From assembly GCF_964283195.1 (NCBI RefSeq), contig NZ_CAXYLH010000009.1: DNA of 64,000 bases; one strand, given 5' to 3'. Shown one piece after another: positions 27,199 through 36,020 of the stretch. Under the pieces are notes generated by a model, which ran no database searches, was not told the origin of the DNA, and saw only the letters and a list, made by a program, of their open reading frames with translations. Origin of the DNA: Paratractidigestivibacter sp003150175 (lineage in GTDB: Bacteria > Actinomycetota > Coriobacteriia > Coriobacteriales > Atopobiaceae). How positions within the stretch are numbered: position 1 is the first letter of the stretch; each line of letters opens with the position of its first letter. The position numbers and the translations under genes are program-made.

Positions 27199-27774
27199 AT
27201 GGCTACTTCCACGCACGCTACGCACGACACGCACTCCACCACCGCCGGCTCCGGCTGGTCGACGCGACGGATCGCGGTGACGGCGCTATTCTGCGCGCTC
27301 TCGCTCATCACGAGCTTCATCGAGATCCCCATCTTCCCGCCGGCGCCGTGGCTCGAGTACGACCCGTCCTGCGTCGTCGCGCTGGTTGCCGGGCTCGCGT
27401 TCGGGCCCGCCACGGGCACCATCGTGGTCGTGCTCTCGTGGCTCGTGCACCTCGTGTTCCAGTTCAGCCCGTGGGGCGTCCTCATGGCCATCGCCGCGAA
27501 CGTATCGCTGGTCGTCCCCTGCTCGCTGATCGCGCGCAAGGTCTCCGGCAGGCGCGGGCTGGCCTGCGGCATGGGCGTGGGCGCCGCGGTGTCGCTGGTC
27601 GTGTGCATCGTCATGAACCTCTTTGTCACGCCGCTCTACACCGCCGTGACCATGGAGGCCGTCGTCGCGATGATCCTGCCGATCCTGCTTCCCTTCAACC
27701 TGCTCAAGCTCGTGCTCAACTGCGCGCTGACCGCGCTGGTGCAGGGCCCCGTCTCCAAGGCGCTGGCGGAGTAG
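27199..27774 (+). CDS. ribU: Riboflavin ECF transporter S component
   Basis: A 191-residue membrane protein with about six hydrophobic segments, the substrate-binding subunit of an energy-coupling-factor importer. After a ~25-residue hydrophilic N-terminus it shows RRIAVTALFCALSLI, IPIFPPAPWLEYDPS and NLLKLVLNCALTALV, matching RibU. The FMN riboswitch directly upstream supports riboflavin as the substrate. Start ATG 27199 is set by ACGGAGG at 27186-27192. It is followed after six bases by the ATPase gene. Confidence 0.93.
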   Translation: MATSTHATHDTHSTTAGSGWSTRRIAVTALFCALSLITSFIEIPIFPPAPWLEYDPSCVVALVAGLAFGPATGTIVVVLSWLVHLVFQFSPWGVLMAIAANVSLVVPCSLIARKVSGRRGLACGMGVGAAVSLVVCIVMNLFVTPLYTAVTMEAVVAMILPILLPFNLLKLVLNCALTALVQGPVSKALAE

Positions 27775-27780
27775 GCGCGC

Positions 27781-29658
27781 ATGGCCGCTGCGAGCAATTC
27801 GCATATTGATTCGCAGGGAGGCGCCGTCGTGCGCCTCTCGCACGTTACGCTGCGCTACGGAGACGCATGCGCGCTCGACGACGTGAGCCTCGAGGTGCCG
27901 CGCGGCCAGCGGGTGTGCGTGCTCGGGGCCAACGGCAGCGGCAAGTCCACGCTCGCCTCCGTGATCTGCGGGCTCCTCGCCCCGGACGAGGGGAACGTCG
28001 AGCTCGTAGGCGAGGCCGTGTGCGCGGGCGGCGAGCCCGACCTCGAGGCCTACCGGCGCGCGCGGCGCGGGCTGGGGCTCGTGTTCCAGAACCCGGACGA
28101 CCAGATCGTCACGAGCGTGGTGGCAGACGATGTGGCCTTCGGGCCCGAGAACCTCGGCCTTCCGCGCGACGAGATTCGCCGGCGCGTGGAGCGCGAGCTC
28201 AAGCGCGTGGCGCTCGCCGACTATGCGCGCGCCGACCCGTCGCGGATGAGCGGCGGGCAGCGGCAGCGCGTGTGCATCGCCGGCGCGCTGGCCATGGAGC
28301 CGCAGGTGCTCGTGCTCGACGAGCCTTCTTCCCTGCTGGACGTGCGCGGCCGTGAGGCGATCTTGCGCGTGATGAGCCGCCTTACCGCCGCCGGGACCAC
28401 GCTCGTGCACGTGACGCACTTCATGGACGAGGCCCTGCAGGCCGACCGCGCGATCGTCATGCGGGCCGGGCGCGTCGTGCTCGACGGGGCGCCGCGGGAG
28501 GTCTTCTGCTCGAAAAACGCCGAGCTCATCGACGAACTCGGGCTCGAGATGCCCTTCGAGCTGCGGCTCGAGCGGGCAAGAAGGGCGCTGACCGCAGGCG
28601 GCGGCGCGGCGAAGACCGCAGGTGCCGCGGGCCCCGTTGCCGCGGGCCGCGGCGTCGCCGGGCGGGGCGCGGGCGACGCCCGCTCGAACGCCGCCGCGAC
28701 CGCGGAGGCCCCCGCCCAAGCGTCCGCGACCGCCCCGCTCTGCTCGCTCGACGGCGTCGGCTACGCATACACCCCGCGCAGCCATGCGCTGGAGGGGGCT
28801 TCTTTCCAGGTGCGCGAGGGAGAGTGCTGCGCGATCGTGGGGCAGACCGGCTCGGGCAAGTCCACGCTGCTGCGGCTGCTCTGCGGCCTCGAGGCGCCGG
28901 ACGCCGGCACCGTCGAGGTCACGGGCGCGACGACGGCGACCAAGCGCGGCCGCCGCGCCGTCCGGCACCAGGTCGGCTACGTGATGCAGCATCCCGAACG
29001 GCAGCTCTTTGCCCAGACCGTGGAGCAGGACGTCGCGTTCGGCCCGCGCAACATGGGCCTTCCCGCCGCCGAGGTCGCCCGGCGCGTGGACCATGCCCTC
29101 GACCTGGTCGGCCTCGGCGCAAAGAAGGGCTTCTCGCCGTTCGAGCTCTCCGGCGGGCAGAAGCGGCTCGCCGCCATCGCGGGCGTGCTCGCCATGGAGC
29201 CGCGGCTGCTCGTGCTCGACGAGCCGACGGCCGGGCTCGACCCGCACGGGCGCACCCGGCTGCGGGGGCTCGTCGCCGACCTGCGGGCGCACGGGGTCAC
29301 GATCGTGCAGGTCACGCACTCGATGGAAGACGCCGCCCGCGCGGACCACGTGGTCGTGCTCGACCAGTCGCGCGTGATCGCCGATGGAACTCCCACCGAG
29401 GTGTTCAGCCGCGCGAACGCGGGGAAGCTCCATGCCTGCGGGCTCGGGCTGCCGCGACCGCTCTCGTACGCGCGCGAACTGGAGGACGCCGGGGCGCCCG
29501 CGCTCGGCGACCCGCTGACCATCGAGGAGCTCGCGGCGGCGCTGGGGCCGCTGGCGGGCGCGGGGGACGCAGCAAGCGCGGCGGGCGACGATCCCCGAGA
29601 CGACGGCCCGCGCAACGGCAGCCCCCGCAGCAACGTCCCCGAGGAGGTGGGCGCGTAA
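27781..29658 (+). CDS. ECF transporter ATPase, EcfA1-EcfA2 fusion
   Basis: A 625-residue protein with two full ABC ATPase domains, normally two separate proteins in ECF importers. Domain 1 has Walker A GANGSGKST (residues 49-57), signature MSGGQRQRV and Walker B LVLDEPSS. Domain 2 has Walker A GQTGSGKST (about 353-361), signature LSGGQKRLA and LVLDEPTAGLD. They are joined by an Ala/Gly-rich linker (about 270-320). The C-terminal ~50 residues are low-complexity. Its stop overlaps the EcfT start (TAATG). It powers RibU and perhaps other S components elsewhere. Confidence 0.93.
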   Translation: MAAASNSHIDSQGGAVVRLSHVTLRYGDACALDDVSLEVPRGQRVCVLGANGSGKSTLASVICGLLAPDEGNVELVGEAVCAGGEPDLEAYRRARRGLGLVFQNPDDQIVTSVVADDVAFGPENLGLPRDEIRRRVERELKRVALADYARADPSRMSGGQRQRVCIAGALAMEPQVLVLDEPSSLLDVRGREAILRVMSRLTAAGTTLVHVTHFMDEALQADRAIVMRAGRVVLDGAPREVFCSKNAELIDELGLEMPFELRLERARRALTAGGGAAKTAGAAGPVAAGRGVAGRGAGDARSNAAATAEAPAQASATAPLCSLDGVGYAYTPRSHALEGASFQVREGECCAIVGQTGSGKSTLLRLLCGLEAPDAGTVEVTGATTATKRGRRAVRHQVGYVMQHPERQLFAQTVEQDVAFGPRNMGLPAAEVARRVDHALDLVGLGAKKGFSPFELSGGQKRLAAIAGVLAMEPRLLVLDEPTAGLDPHGRTRLRGLVADLRAHGVTIVQVTHSMEDAARADHVVVLDQSRVIADGTPTEVFSRANAGKLHACGLGLPRPLSYARELEDAGAPALGDPLTIEELAAALGPLAGAGDAASAAGDDPRDDGPRNGSPRSNVPEEVGA

Positions 29659-30452
29659 TGGCCTTCAAGCTCGAGGTCGGCCAGTACTATGAGGCCGACT
29701 CCCCCATCCACGCGCTCGACGCGCGCGTCAAGTTCTGCTGCGCCTTCGTCTGCATGATCGTGCTGTTCTGCGCCGGGACGCCCGCGCAGCTGGCCATCGG
29801 CGCGGCCTTCACGGTCGCCGTCGTGGCGGCGAGCCGCGTGCCCGTGGGGCGTGTGGCCGCCTCGGTCGAGCCGCTCGTGTTCTTCCTCGGGTTCCTCTCG
29901 CTGTTCAACCTGATCTTCGTCCAGACGGGAAACGAGCTGCTGGTCGCAGGCCCCGTGCGCATCACCGATGGCGGCGTGTGGGCGGCTGTGCTCTACACCG
30001 TGCGCTTCGGGCTCGCCCTCATGCTCGGGTCTCTTATCCTGCTGACCACGACGCCGACCGAGCTCTCCGACGCCTTCGACGCCATGCTCGGCCCGCTCGC
30101 GCGACTGGGCCTTCCCGCCCACGAGATCGCGATGGTCTTCAGCCTCATGCTGCGCTTCGTCCCCACGCTCGCCGACGAGGCGTCGGCAATCCTCGACGCG
30201 CAGGCCATGCGCGGCGGCGGCTTCGACGAGGGTGGGCCGGTGCGGCGTGTCCGCGCGATCGTCCCCGTGATCGTCGCGCTTCTTGCCAGCGGGCTGCGCC
30301 ACGCAGACGGGCTCAGCCGCGCGCTCGACGCCCGCTGCTACGAGGGCGGGGAAGGCCGCACGCACCTGCGCGAGCCGCGCCTCGCCGCGCGCGACGCCGT
30401 CGCCGTCGCCGTGTGCGCGGCCTTCATCGCAGCGCTCGTCTTCGCAGGGTAG
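29658..30452 (+). CDS. ecfT: ECF transporter transmembrane component EcfT
   Basis: A 264-residue membrane protein that couples the ATPases to the S component. It begins with GQYYEADSPIHALDARVKF, typical of EcfT, and has about five hydrophobic segments. The cytoplasmic coupling helices carry AQAMRGGGF (near residue 185) and SRALDARCYEGG (near 220), corresponding to the two Ala-Arg-x signatures. The ATG at 29658 overlaps the stop of the ATPase gene by one base, so translation is coupled. It is the last gene of the riboswitch-controlled operon. Confidence 0.93.
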   Translation: MAFKLEVGQYYEADSPIHALDARVKFCCAFVCMIVLFCAGTPAQLAIGAAFTVAVVAASRVPVGRVAASVEPLVFFLGFLSLFNLIFVQTGNELLVAGPVRITDGGVWAAVLYTVRFGLALMLGSLILLTTTPTELSDAFDAMLGPLARLGLPAHEIAMVFSLMLRFVPTLADEASAILDAQAMRGGGFDEGGPVRRVRAIVPVIVALLASGLRHADGLSRALDARCYEGGEGRTHLREPRLAARDAVAVAVCAAFIAALVFAG

Positions 30453-30673
30453 GCGGGCGGGCCCAAGGCGAGCTCGGGGCGGCAAGCCGCCGCGCCGGGA
30501 ACAGCCGTCCCCAAGCGCCCGCCCCACGGTACGCCCCCGGCTTTGAGCCAAACCGCAAGGCTGGTTCCCAAACAAAAAGTATGCCCTGAGCTGCTGTTTC
30601 TTTGGTGGGCAGCCGGTTTTCTGCCGTAGAATAGTGAAGTTACCGGCAAACCCCGTCACGGAGGTTCACCCTT

Positions 30674-33600
30674 ATGGTTTCTCGCGTTTACGTAGAGAAG
30701 AAGCCCGGATTCGACGGCGAGGCCAAGGCGCTCGAGCGCGAGCTGCGCACGCTCCTCGGCATCGACGGCATCACCAACCTGCGCATCGTCAACCGCTACG
30801 ACGTCGAGGGCATCGACGAGGAGCTCTTCGCGTCCTGCGTGCCCACGGTATTCTCGGAGCCTCAGGCGGACAACGCCTCCGCGCAGATGCCCGCCGTCGC
30901 CGACGGCGCCGCGGTCTTCGCGGTCGAGTTCCTCCCCGGCCAGTTCGACCAGCGCGCCGACTCCGCGAGCGAGTGCATCCAGCTCATCAGCCAGGGCGAG
31001 CGCCCCACTGTGCGCTCCGCCAAGGTCTACGTACTCGAGGGCGAGCTTTCGCCCGCCGACGTGGACGCCGTGAAGCACTACGTCATCAACCCGGTCGAGG
31101 CGCGCGAGGCCTCGCTCGAGCCCAAGCAGACCCTCAAGGCCAACGTCCCCGAGCCCGAACCGGTCGAGGTCCTCGACGGCTTCCTCGAGCTTTCGGAGGC
31201 GGAGCTCCAGGCCTTCATCGACGAGCGCGGCCTGGCCATGGACCTCGCCGACATCAAGTTCTGCCAGGAGTACTTCGCCGGCGAGGGCCGCGTCCCCACG
31301 ATCACCGAGATAAAGATGATCGACACCTACTGGTCGGACCACTGCCGCCACACCACCTTCGGCACGCGCCTGCACCACATCCTCACCGGCGACCCGCGCG
31401 TCAAGGACGCCTTCGCCCGCTACGAGCAGATGCGCCGCGAGCTCGGCCGCGAGCAGAAGCCCATCTGCCTCATGGACATGGGCACCATCGGCGCCAAGTA
31501 CCTTAAGGCCAAGGGCATCCTCAAGAACCTTGACGAGTCCGAGGAGATCAACGCCTGCACCGTCAAGTGCAAGGTCGACGTCGACGGCCACGACGAGGAC
31601 TGGCTGTACCTCTTTAAGAACGAGACCCACAACCACCCGACCGAGATCGAGCCCTTCGGCGGCGCGGCCACCTGCATCGGCGGCGCTATCCGCGACCCGC
31701 TCTCGGGCCGCAGCTACGTCTACCAAGCCATGCGCGTCACGGGCGCCGCGGATCCGACCGTCCCCGTCTCGGAGACGCTCGAGGGCAAGCTACCGCAGCG
31801 CAAGCTCGTAACCACCGCCGCGGCCGGCTACTCCAGCTACGGCAACCAGATCGGCCTGGCCACCGGCCAGGTCAGCGAGCTCTACCACCCCGGCTACGTG
31901 GCCAAGCGCATGGAGATCGGCGCCGTCGTGGGCGCCACCCCCGCCTCCCACGTGCGCCGCGAGTGCCCCGCGCCCGGCGACGTCATCGTGCTGCTGGGCG
32001 GGCGCACCGGCCGCGACGGCATCGGCGGCGCCACCGGCAGCTCCAAGGCCCACAACGTCGAGTCCATTGAGAAGGATGGTGCCGAGGTCCAGAAGGGCAA
32101 CGCGCCCGTTGAGCGCAAGCTCCAGCGACTCTTCCGCCGCGAGGACGCCTGCCGCCTGATCAAGCGCTGCAACGACTTCGGCGCCGGCGGCGTCAGCGTC
32201 GCCATCGGTGAGCTGGCCGACGGCCTGCACGTCGACCTCGACGCCGTGCCAAAGAAGTACGAGGGCCTCGACGGCACCGAGCTCGCCATCTCCGAGTCGC
32301 AGGAGCGCATGGCCGTGGCCCTCGCGCCCGAGGACGTGGACGAGTTCCTCGGCTACGCGCGCGAAGAGAACCTCGAGGCCACGCCCGTCGCGACCGTCAC
32401 CGCCGACCCGCGCCTGGTCATGGACTGGAACGGAAAGACGATCGTCGACGTGAGCCGCGAGTTCCTCGCCTCCAACGGCGCGCCCAAGGACCAGGAGGTC
32501 CACGTGGCGATGCCCGCCGAATACGTGCGCGACTGGGAGGGCGACACCCTGGCCCAGAAGCTCCACAGCCTCGTGACCGACCTCAACGTCGCGTCCAACA
32601 AGGGCCTCTCGGAGCGCTTCGATTCCACCATCGGCGCCGCGACCGTCCTCATGCCCTTCGGCGGAAAGACCCAGCTCACGCCCGCCATGGCCATGGCCGC
32701 CAAGCTCCCTGTGGACGGCGAGACCACCACGTGCTCCGGCATGGCGTGGGGCTTCAACCCCTACCTCATGGAGGCCGACCAGTTCACCGGCGCCTACATC
32801 TCGGTCGTCGAGTCGGTGAGCCGCCTCGTGGCCGCGGGCTTCGAGCACAAGGGCTTCTATCTCACCTTCCAGGAGTACTTCGAGAAACTCCGCGACGAGC
32901 CCGAGCGCTGGGGCAAGCCCATGGCCGCCGTCCTCGGCGCCCTCATGGCCCAGGTCGACCTGGGCATCGGCTCTATCGGCGGCAAGGACTCGATGTCGGG
33001 CAGCTTCGAGGACCTCGACGTGCCGCCCACGCTCGTCAGCTTCGCCACGGGCCTCGGCCACGTGGGCCGCGTGACCTCGCCCGAGTTCAAGGGCGCCGGC
33101 CACAAGGTCATCGCCATCATCCCCAACTACGACGCCGACGGCATCACGCCGCTCGCGAAGTCGCTGCTCGCGGCCTACGACGTGGTCGAGGGGCTCATCG
33201 GCCGCGGGCAGGCGCTCGCAGTCTCGACCCCGGGCTACGGCGCCGTCGCCGAGTCCGTGTTCAAGATGTGCGTCGGCAACCGGATCGGCATCGAGCTCGA
33301 GCCGGCCTTCACCACCGAGGCGCTGTTCTGCCCCGCGTACGGCAGCTTCATCGTCGAGGTCTCCGACGACGCGCAGCTCCCCGTCCTCGAGCAGGGCGTG
33401 ACGGCGGCGCTGCTCGGCACCACCACCGAGGACTACGAGCTCAATGCCGCGGGCGAGACGATCGACCTCGCTGAGCTCCAGGAGGCCTGGGAGGGCGCGA
33501 TCGAGTCCGTGTTCCCCTACCGCGCCGAGGGCCCGAAGGTCCAGAAGCTCGACTACTGCATCGCCGAGCACGAGGTCTCGCGCCCCGCGCCCGCGATCCA

Positions 33601-34408
33601 CGTCGCCCACCCGCGCGTGGTCATCCCCGTGTTCCCGGGCACGAACTGCGAGTACGACACGGCGCGCGCGTTCCGCCGCGCCGGCGCCGACCCCAGCGTC
33701 CTCGTGATCAACAACCTCACGCCCGAGGCCGTCGCCGAGAGCACCCACGAGCTCGCGCGCCGCATCCGCGAGAGCCAGATCGTCATGATCCCCGGCGGCT
33801 TCAGCGGCGGCGACGAGCCCGACGGCTCCGCGAAGTTCATCACCGCGTTCTTCCGCGCGCCTGAGGTCACCGAGGCGGTCCGCGAGCTGCTGCAGTCCCG
33901 CGACGGCCTCATACTCGGCATCTGCAACGGCTTCCAGGCGCTCATCAAGCTGGGCCTCGTCCCCTACGGCGACATCCGCCCGATGGACGAGACCTGCCCG
34001 ACGCTCACCTTCAACACCATTGGACGTCACCAGAGCCGCCTGGTTCGCACGCGCGTCGCGAGCGACCTCAGCCCGTGGCTGTCCAAGTGCGAGGTCGGCG
34101 ACATGCACGAGATCGCGATCTCGCACGGCGAGGGCCGCTTCGTCGCGTCGCCCGAGCTCGTGGCCGAGCTTGCCGCCAAGGGCCAGATCGCCACGCAGTA
34201 CGTCGGCGAGGACGGCGAGCCCGCGATGAGCCTCGACGTGAACCCCAACGGCTCCGTGCTCGCCGTCGAGGGCATCACCAGCCCCGACGGCCGCGTCCTC
34301 GGAAAGATGGGTCACACCGAGCGCTCCGGCGAGGGCCTCTACAAGAACGTTCCCGGCAACAAATACCAGCCGCTCATCGAGGGCGGCGTCGCCTACTTCA
34401 CCGAGTAG
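30674..34408 (+). CDS. purL: Phosphoribosylformylglycinamidine synthase, single-chain
   Basis: A 1244-residue enzyme for the fourth step of purine synthesis (FGAR plus glutamine and ATP to FGAM). The N-terminal ~900 residues carry the PurS-like and tandem AIR-synthase domains (DTYWSDHCRHTTF, KNETHNHPTEIEPFGGAATC, GGRTGRDGIGGATGSS). The last ~270 residues are a class I glutaminase: FPGTNCEYDTARAF, PGGFSGGDEP, and the catalytic Cys in GICNGFQ near 1084, with SHGEGRF. The fusion replaces separate PurL, PurQ and PurS. ATG 30674 follows GGAGG. A strong terminator follows. Confidence 0.96.
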   Translation: MVSRVYVEKKPGFDGEAKALERELRTLLGIDGITNLRIVNRYDVEGIDEELFASCVPTVFSEPQADNASAQMPAVADGAAVFAVEFLPGQFDQRADSASECIQLISQGERPTVRSAKVYVLEGELSPADVDAVKHYVINPVEAREASLEPKQTLKANVPEPEPVEVLDGFLELSEAELQAFIDERGLAMDLADIKFCQEYFAGEGRVPTITEIKMIDTYWSDHCRHTTFGTRLHHILTGDPRVKDAFARYEQMRRELGREQKPICLMDMGTIGAKYLKAKGILKNLDESEEINACTVKCKVDVDGHDEDWLYLFKNETHNHPTEIEPFGGAATCIGGAIRDPLSGRSYVYQAMRVTGAADPTVPVSETLEGKLPQRKLVTTAAAGYSSYGNQIGLATGQVSELYHPGYVAKRMEIGAVVGATPASHVRRECPAPGDVIVLLGGRTGRDGIGGATGSSKAHNVESIEKDGAEVQKGNAPVERKLQRLFRREDACRLIKRCNDFGAGGVSVAIGELADGLHVDLDAVPKKYEGLDGTELAISESQERMAVALAPEDVDEFLGYAREENLEATPVATVTADPRLVMDWNGKTIVDVSREFLASNGAPKDQEVHVAMPAEYVRDWEGDTLAQKLHSLVTDLNVASNKGLSERFDSTIGAATVLMPFGGKTQLTPAMAMAAKLPVDGETTTCSGMAWGFNPYLMEADQFTGAYISVVESVSRLVAAGFEHKGFYLTFQEYFEKLRDEPERWGKPMAAVLGALMAQVDLGIGSIGGKDSMSGSFEDLDVPPTLVSFATGLGHVGRVTSPEFKGAGHKVIAIIPNYDADGITPLAKSLLAAYDVVEGLIGRGQALAVSTPGYGAVAESVFKMCVGNRIGIELEPAFTTEALFCPAYGSFIVEVSDDAQLPVLEQGVTAALLGTTTEDYELNAAGETIDLAELQEAWEGAIESVFPYRAEGPKVQKLDYCIAEHEVSRPAPAIHVAHPRVVIPVFPGTNCEYDTARAFRRAGADPSVLVINNLTPEAVAESTHELARRIRESQIVMIPGGFSGGDEPDGSAKFITAFFRAPEVTEAVRELLQSRDGLILGICNGFQALIKLGLVPYGDIRPMDETCPTLTFNTIGRHQSRLVRTRVASDLSPWLSKCEVGDMHEIAISHGEGRFVASPELVAELAAKGQIATQYVGEDGEPAMSLDVNPNGSVLAVEGITSPDGRVLGKMGHTERSGEGLYKNVPGNKYQPLIEGGVAYFTE

Positions 34409-34429
34409 CGGCTCGATCACCGTCATTTG

Positions 34430-34461
34430 CCGCCCGTCCGCGAGGTTTCGCGGGCGGGCGG
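34430..34461 (+). terminator. Terminator after purL
   Basis: Arms CCGCCCGTCCGCGA and TCGCGGGCGGGCGG (one bulge) with a GGTT loop, followed by TCTTTTGGTTTT. Confidence 0.9.
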
Positions 34462-34473
34462 TCTTTTGGTTTT

Positions 34474-34702
34474 GCGCAAAACTCGCTTAGGGCCACGTTG
34501 ACGGTTTTTGCTTGCACAGAACTCGCTTAGGGCTACGCTTATTCGGCCGCGTACGGCATCGCGGCCCTCGCGATACGGCAAAAGCCCAGATAAGCAATCT
34601 GAAAGAAACGACGATTTCCCCTTCAGTCGCCGTTTGGACGTAGCCCTAAGCGAGTTTTGTGCACCCAGCTCGCCCCAGCGTAGCCCGAATCGAGTTTTGC
34701 GC
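34474..34702. repeat. Cluster of 24-bp repeats (two inverted, two direct)
   Basis: The consensus in plus sense is CGTAGCCCKAAK followed by CGAGTTYTGYGC. Copies: 34474-34497 and 34514-34537 in minus sense, 34639-34662 and 34679-34702 in plus sense. The same element occurs at 177-200 and, less complete, at 219-239. Confidence 0.8.
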
Positions 34703-34748
34703 ACGCGCCGACCGCTCGAAGAGATGCCCAACGATTGGATCCACCCGC

Positions 34749-35708
34749 ATGACCAGCTCCGCCAGCCCCGCAACCACCAGAAAGCCTTTCCTCGCCACGA
34801 CCCCGGGCATGGTGCTCGCGTGCACCGTCGCCTGTATCCTGTGGGGCTCGGCGTTCCCCTGTGTGAAGATCGGCTACGCGATGTTCGGCATCGATTCCGC
34901 TGATGTCCCCTCCATCATCGCGTTCGCCGGCGCGCGCTTCCTGATCTCCGGCGCCCTCGTCGCCGTCGGCATGAGCATCGCGCGTCGCCGCCCCTTCGTG
35001 CCCGCGCGCGGGGACTGGGCGCCTGCGCTCAAGCTCTCCATGTTCCAGACGATCCTACAGTACGTGTTGTTCTACATCGGCCTTTCGCGCTGCTCGGGCG
35101 TGACGAGCTCAATCATCGAGGCGAGCAACTCGTTCATCATCGTGCTCCTGGCCGCCTACGCCTTCCGCACTGAGCGCATGACCGCGGCCAAGGCCTTCGG
35201 CTGCGTCCTTGGCTTCGCCGGCGTCCTGCTCGTCAACCTCGGCGGAGGCGCGGGCGGCCTGGGCTTCCGCCTCGACGGAGAGGGCCTCGTCTTCCTCTCG
35301 ACCTTCGCATCCGCGACCTCGAGCAACCTGTGCAAGCGCTATTCGGTCGACCACGACCCGGTGCTGCTCTCGGGCTGGCAGTTCGTCATCGGCGGGGTAG
35401 TCATGCTGGCCATGGGCCTCGCCATGGGCGGCCGCGTTGCCCCCGCGGCGGGCGCGGACCCCGCAGCGGCGATCGCGCTCCTCGTCTACCTGGGCTTCAT
35501 CAGCGCAGCGGCGTACTCGCTGTGGTCGGCGACCATCGCCGCGAACGACGTCTCACGCGTGGCGGTCTTCGGCTTCATCAACCCGGTCTTCGGCGTGATC
35601 CTCTCGGCCCTGCTCCTCGGTGAGACCAGCGTGCTCTCCCCCGCCCTCGCTGTCGCGTCCCTCGTGCTCGTGAGTGCGGGCATCATCATCGTCAACCGGC
35701 GGGCGTAG
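34749..35708 (+). CDS. EamA-family (DMT superfamily) membrane transporter
   Basis: A 319-residue integral membrane protein with ten predicted helices arranged as two EamA repeats. The first repeat has CILWGSAFPCVKIGYAMFG; the second ends GFINPVFGVILSALLLGE near residue 285. The family exports amino acids or metabolites; the substrate cannot be told. The ATG at 34749 (MTSSAS) gives the usual length, but no clear ribosome site precedes it, so the start is the least certain point. It stands alone between two repeat-rich intergenic regions. Confidence 0.85.
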   Translation: MTSSASPATTRKPFLATTPGMVLACTVACILWGSAFPCVKIGYAMFGIDSADVPSIIAFAGARFLISGALVAVGMSIARRRPFVPARGDWAPALKLSMFQTILQYVLFYIGLSRCSGVTSSIIEASNSFIIVLLAAYAFRTERMTAAKAFGCVLGFAGVLLVNLGGGAGGLGFRLDGEGLVFLSTFASATSSNLCKRYSVDHDPVLLSGWQFVIGGVVMLAMGLAMGGRVAPAAGADPAAAIALLVYLGFISAAAYSLWSATIAANDVSRVAVFGFINPVFGVILSALLLGETSVLSPALAVASLVLVSAGIIIVNRRA

Positions 35709-35745
35709 GCTATAGGGCCGGAGCCGCGAGCGTAGGGCGGCCATC

Positions 35746-35892
35746 GTGGCAAGAATCGCCGCCGTGGCACGAGGCGCGGCAGAAATCGGCGCTGCGGCAC
35801 GAGGCGCAACAAAAAAGGCCGCTGTGGCAGGAATCCCCGTGCCACAGCGGCCTTTTTTACCACACTCCCTGCCACAGCGCCGATTCTTGTCA
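35746..35892. repeat. GTGGCA-type inverted repeat element, copy 1
   Basis: The left end GTGGCAAGAATCG and right end CGATTCTTGTCAC are inverted. Between them are several GTGGCAC/GTGCCAC units, including GCTGCGGCACGAGGCGC. A similar array lies at 51501-51613. Confidence 0.75.
35811..35858 (+). terminator. Bidirectional terminator hairpin
   Basis: A perfect 19-bp stem: AAAAAAGGCCGCTGTGGCA and its complement, 10-nt loop, ending TTTTTT. A T-run on both strands allows termination either way; it would end the EamA transcript. Confidence 0.85.
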
Positions 35893-36020
35893 CACCCCAA
35901 CTTTGGCTCCTCGAGGAAGGGCGAAGCGCCGACCGCCGACGCGTTGCACCGGTCCCTACTTTTGAATCCAGCGGAAAAGATATACTCCCCCTTAGCGCAA
36001 CGATGCGGATGGAGCTTTTC

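Larger units (their letters stand above)
34409..34748. other. Intergenic region: purL terminator and four copies of the CGAGTTTTG repeat
   Basis: No gene is seen. After the terminator there are two inverted copies (34474-34497, 34514-34537) and two direct copies (34639-34662, 34679-34702) of a 24-bp repeat, so that the outer and inner pairs face each other. Confidence 0.75.
35709..36020. other. Intergenic region with long imperfect inverted repeat
   Basis: No gene is seen. The region from 35746 to 35892 is an inverted array of a GTGGCAAGAATCGCCGC-type unit around a perfect 19-bp hairpin (35811-35858). TATACT at 35981-35986 is a possible -10 for the nuclease gene that follows. Confidence 0.7.
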
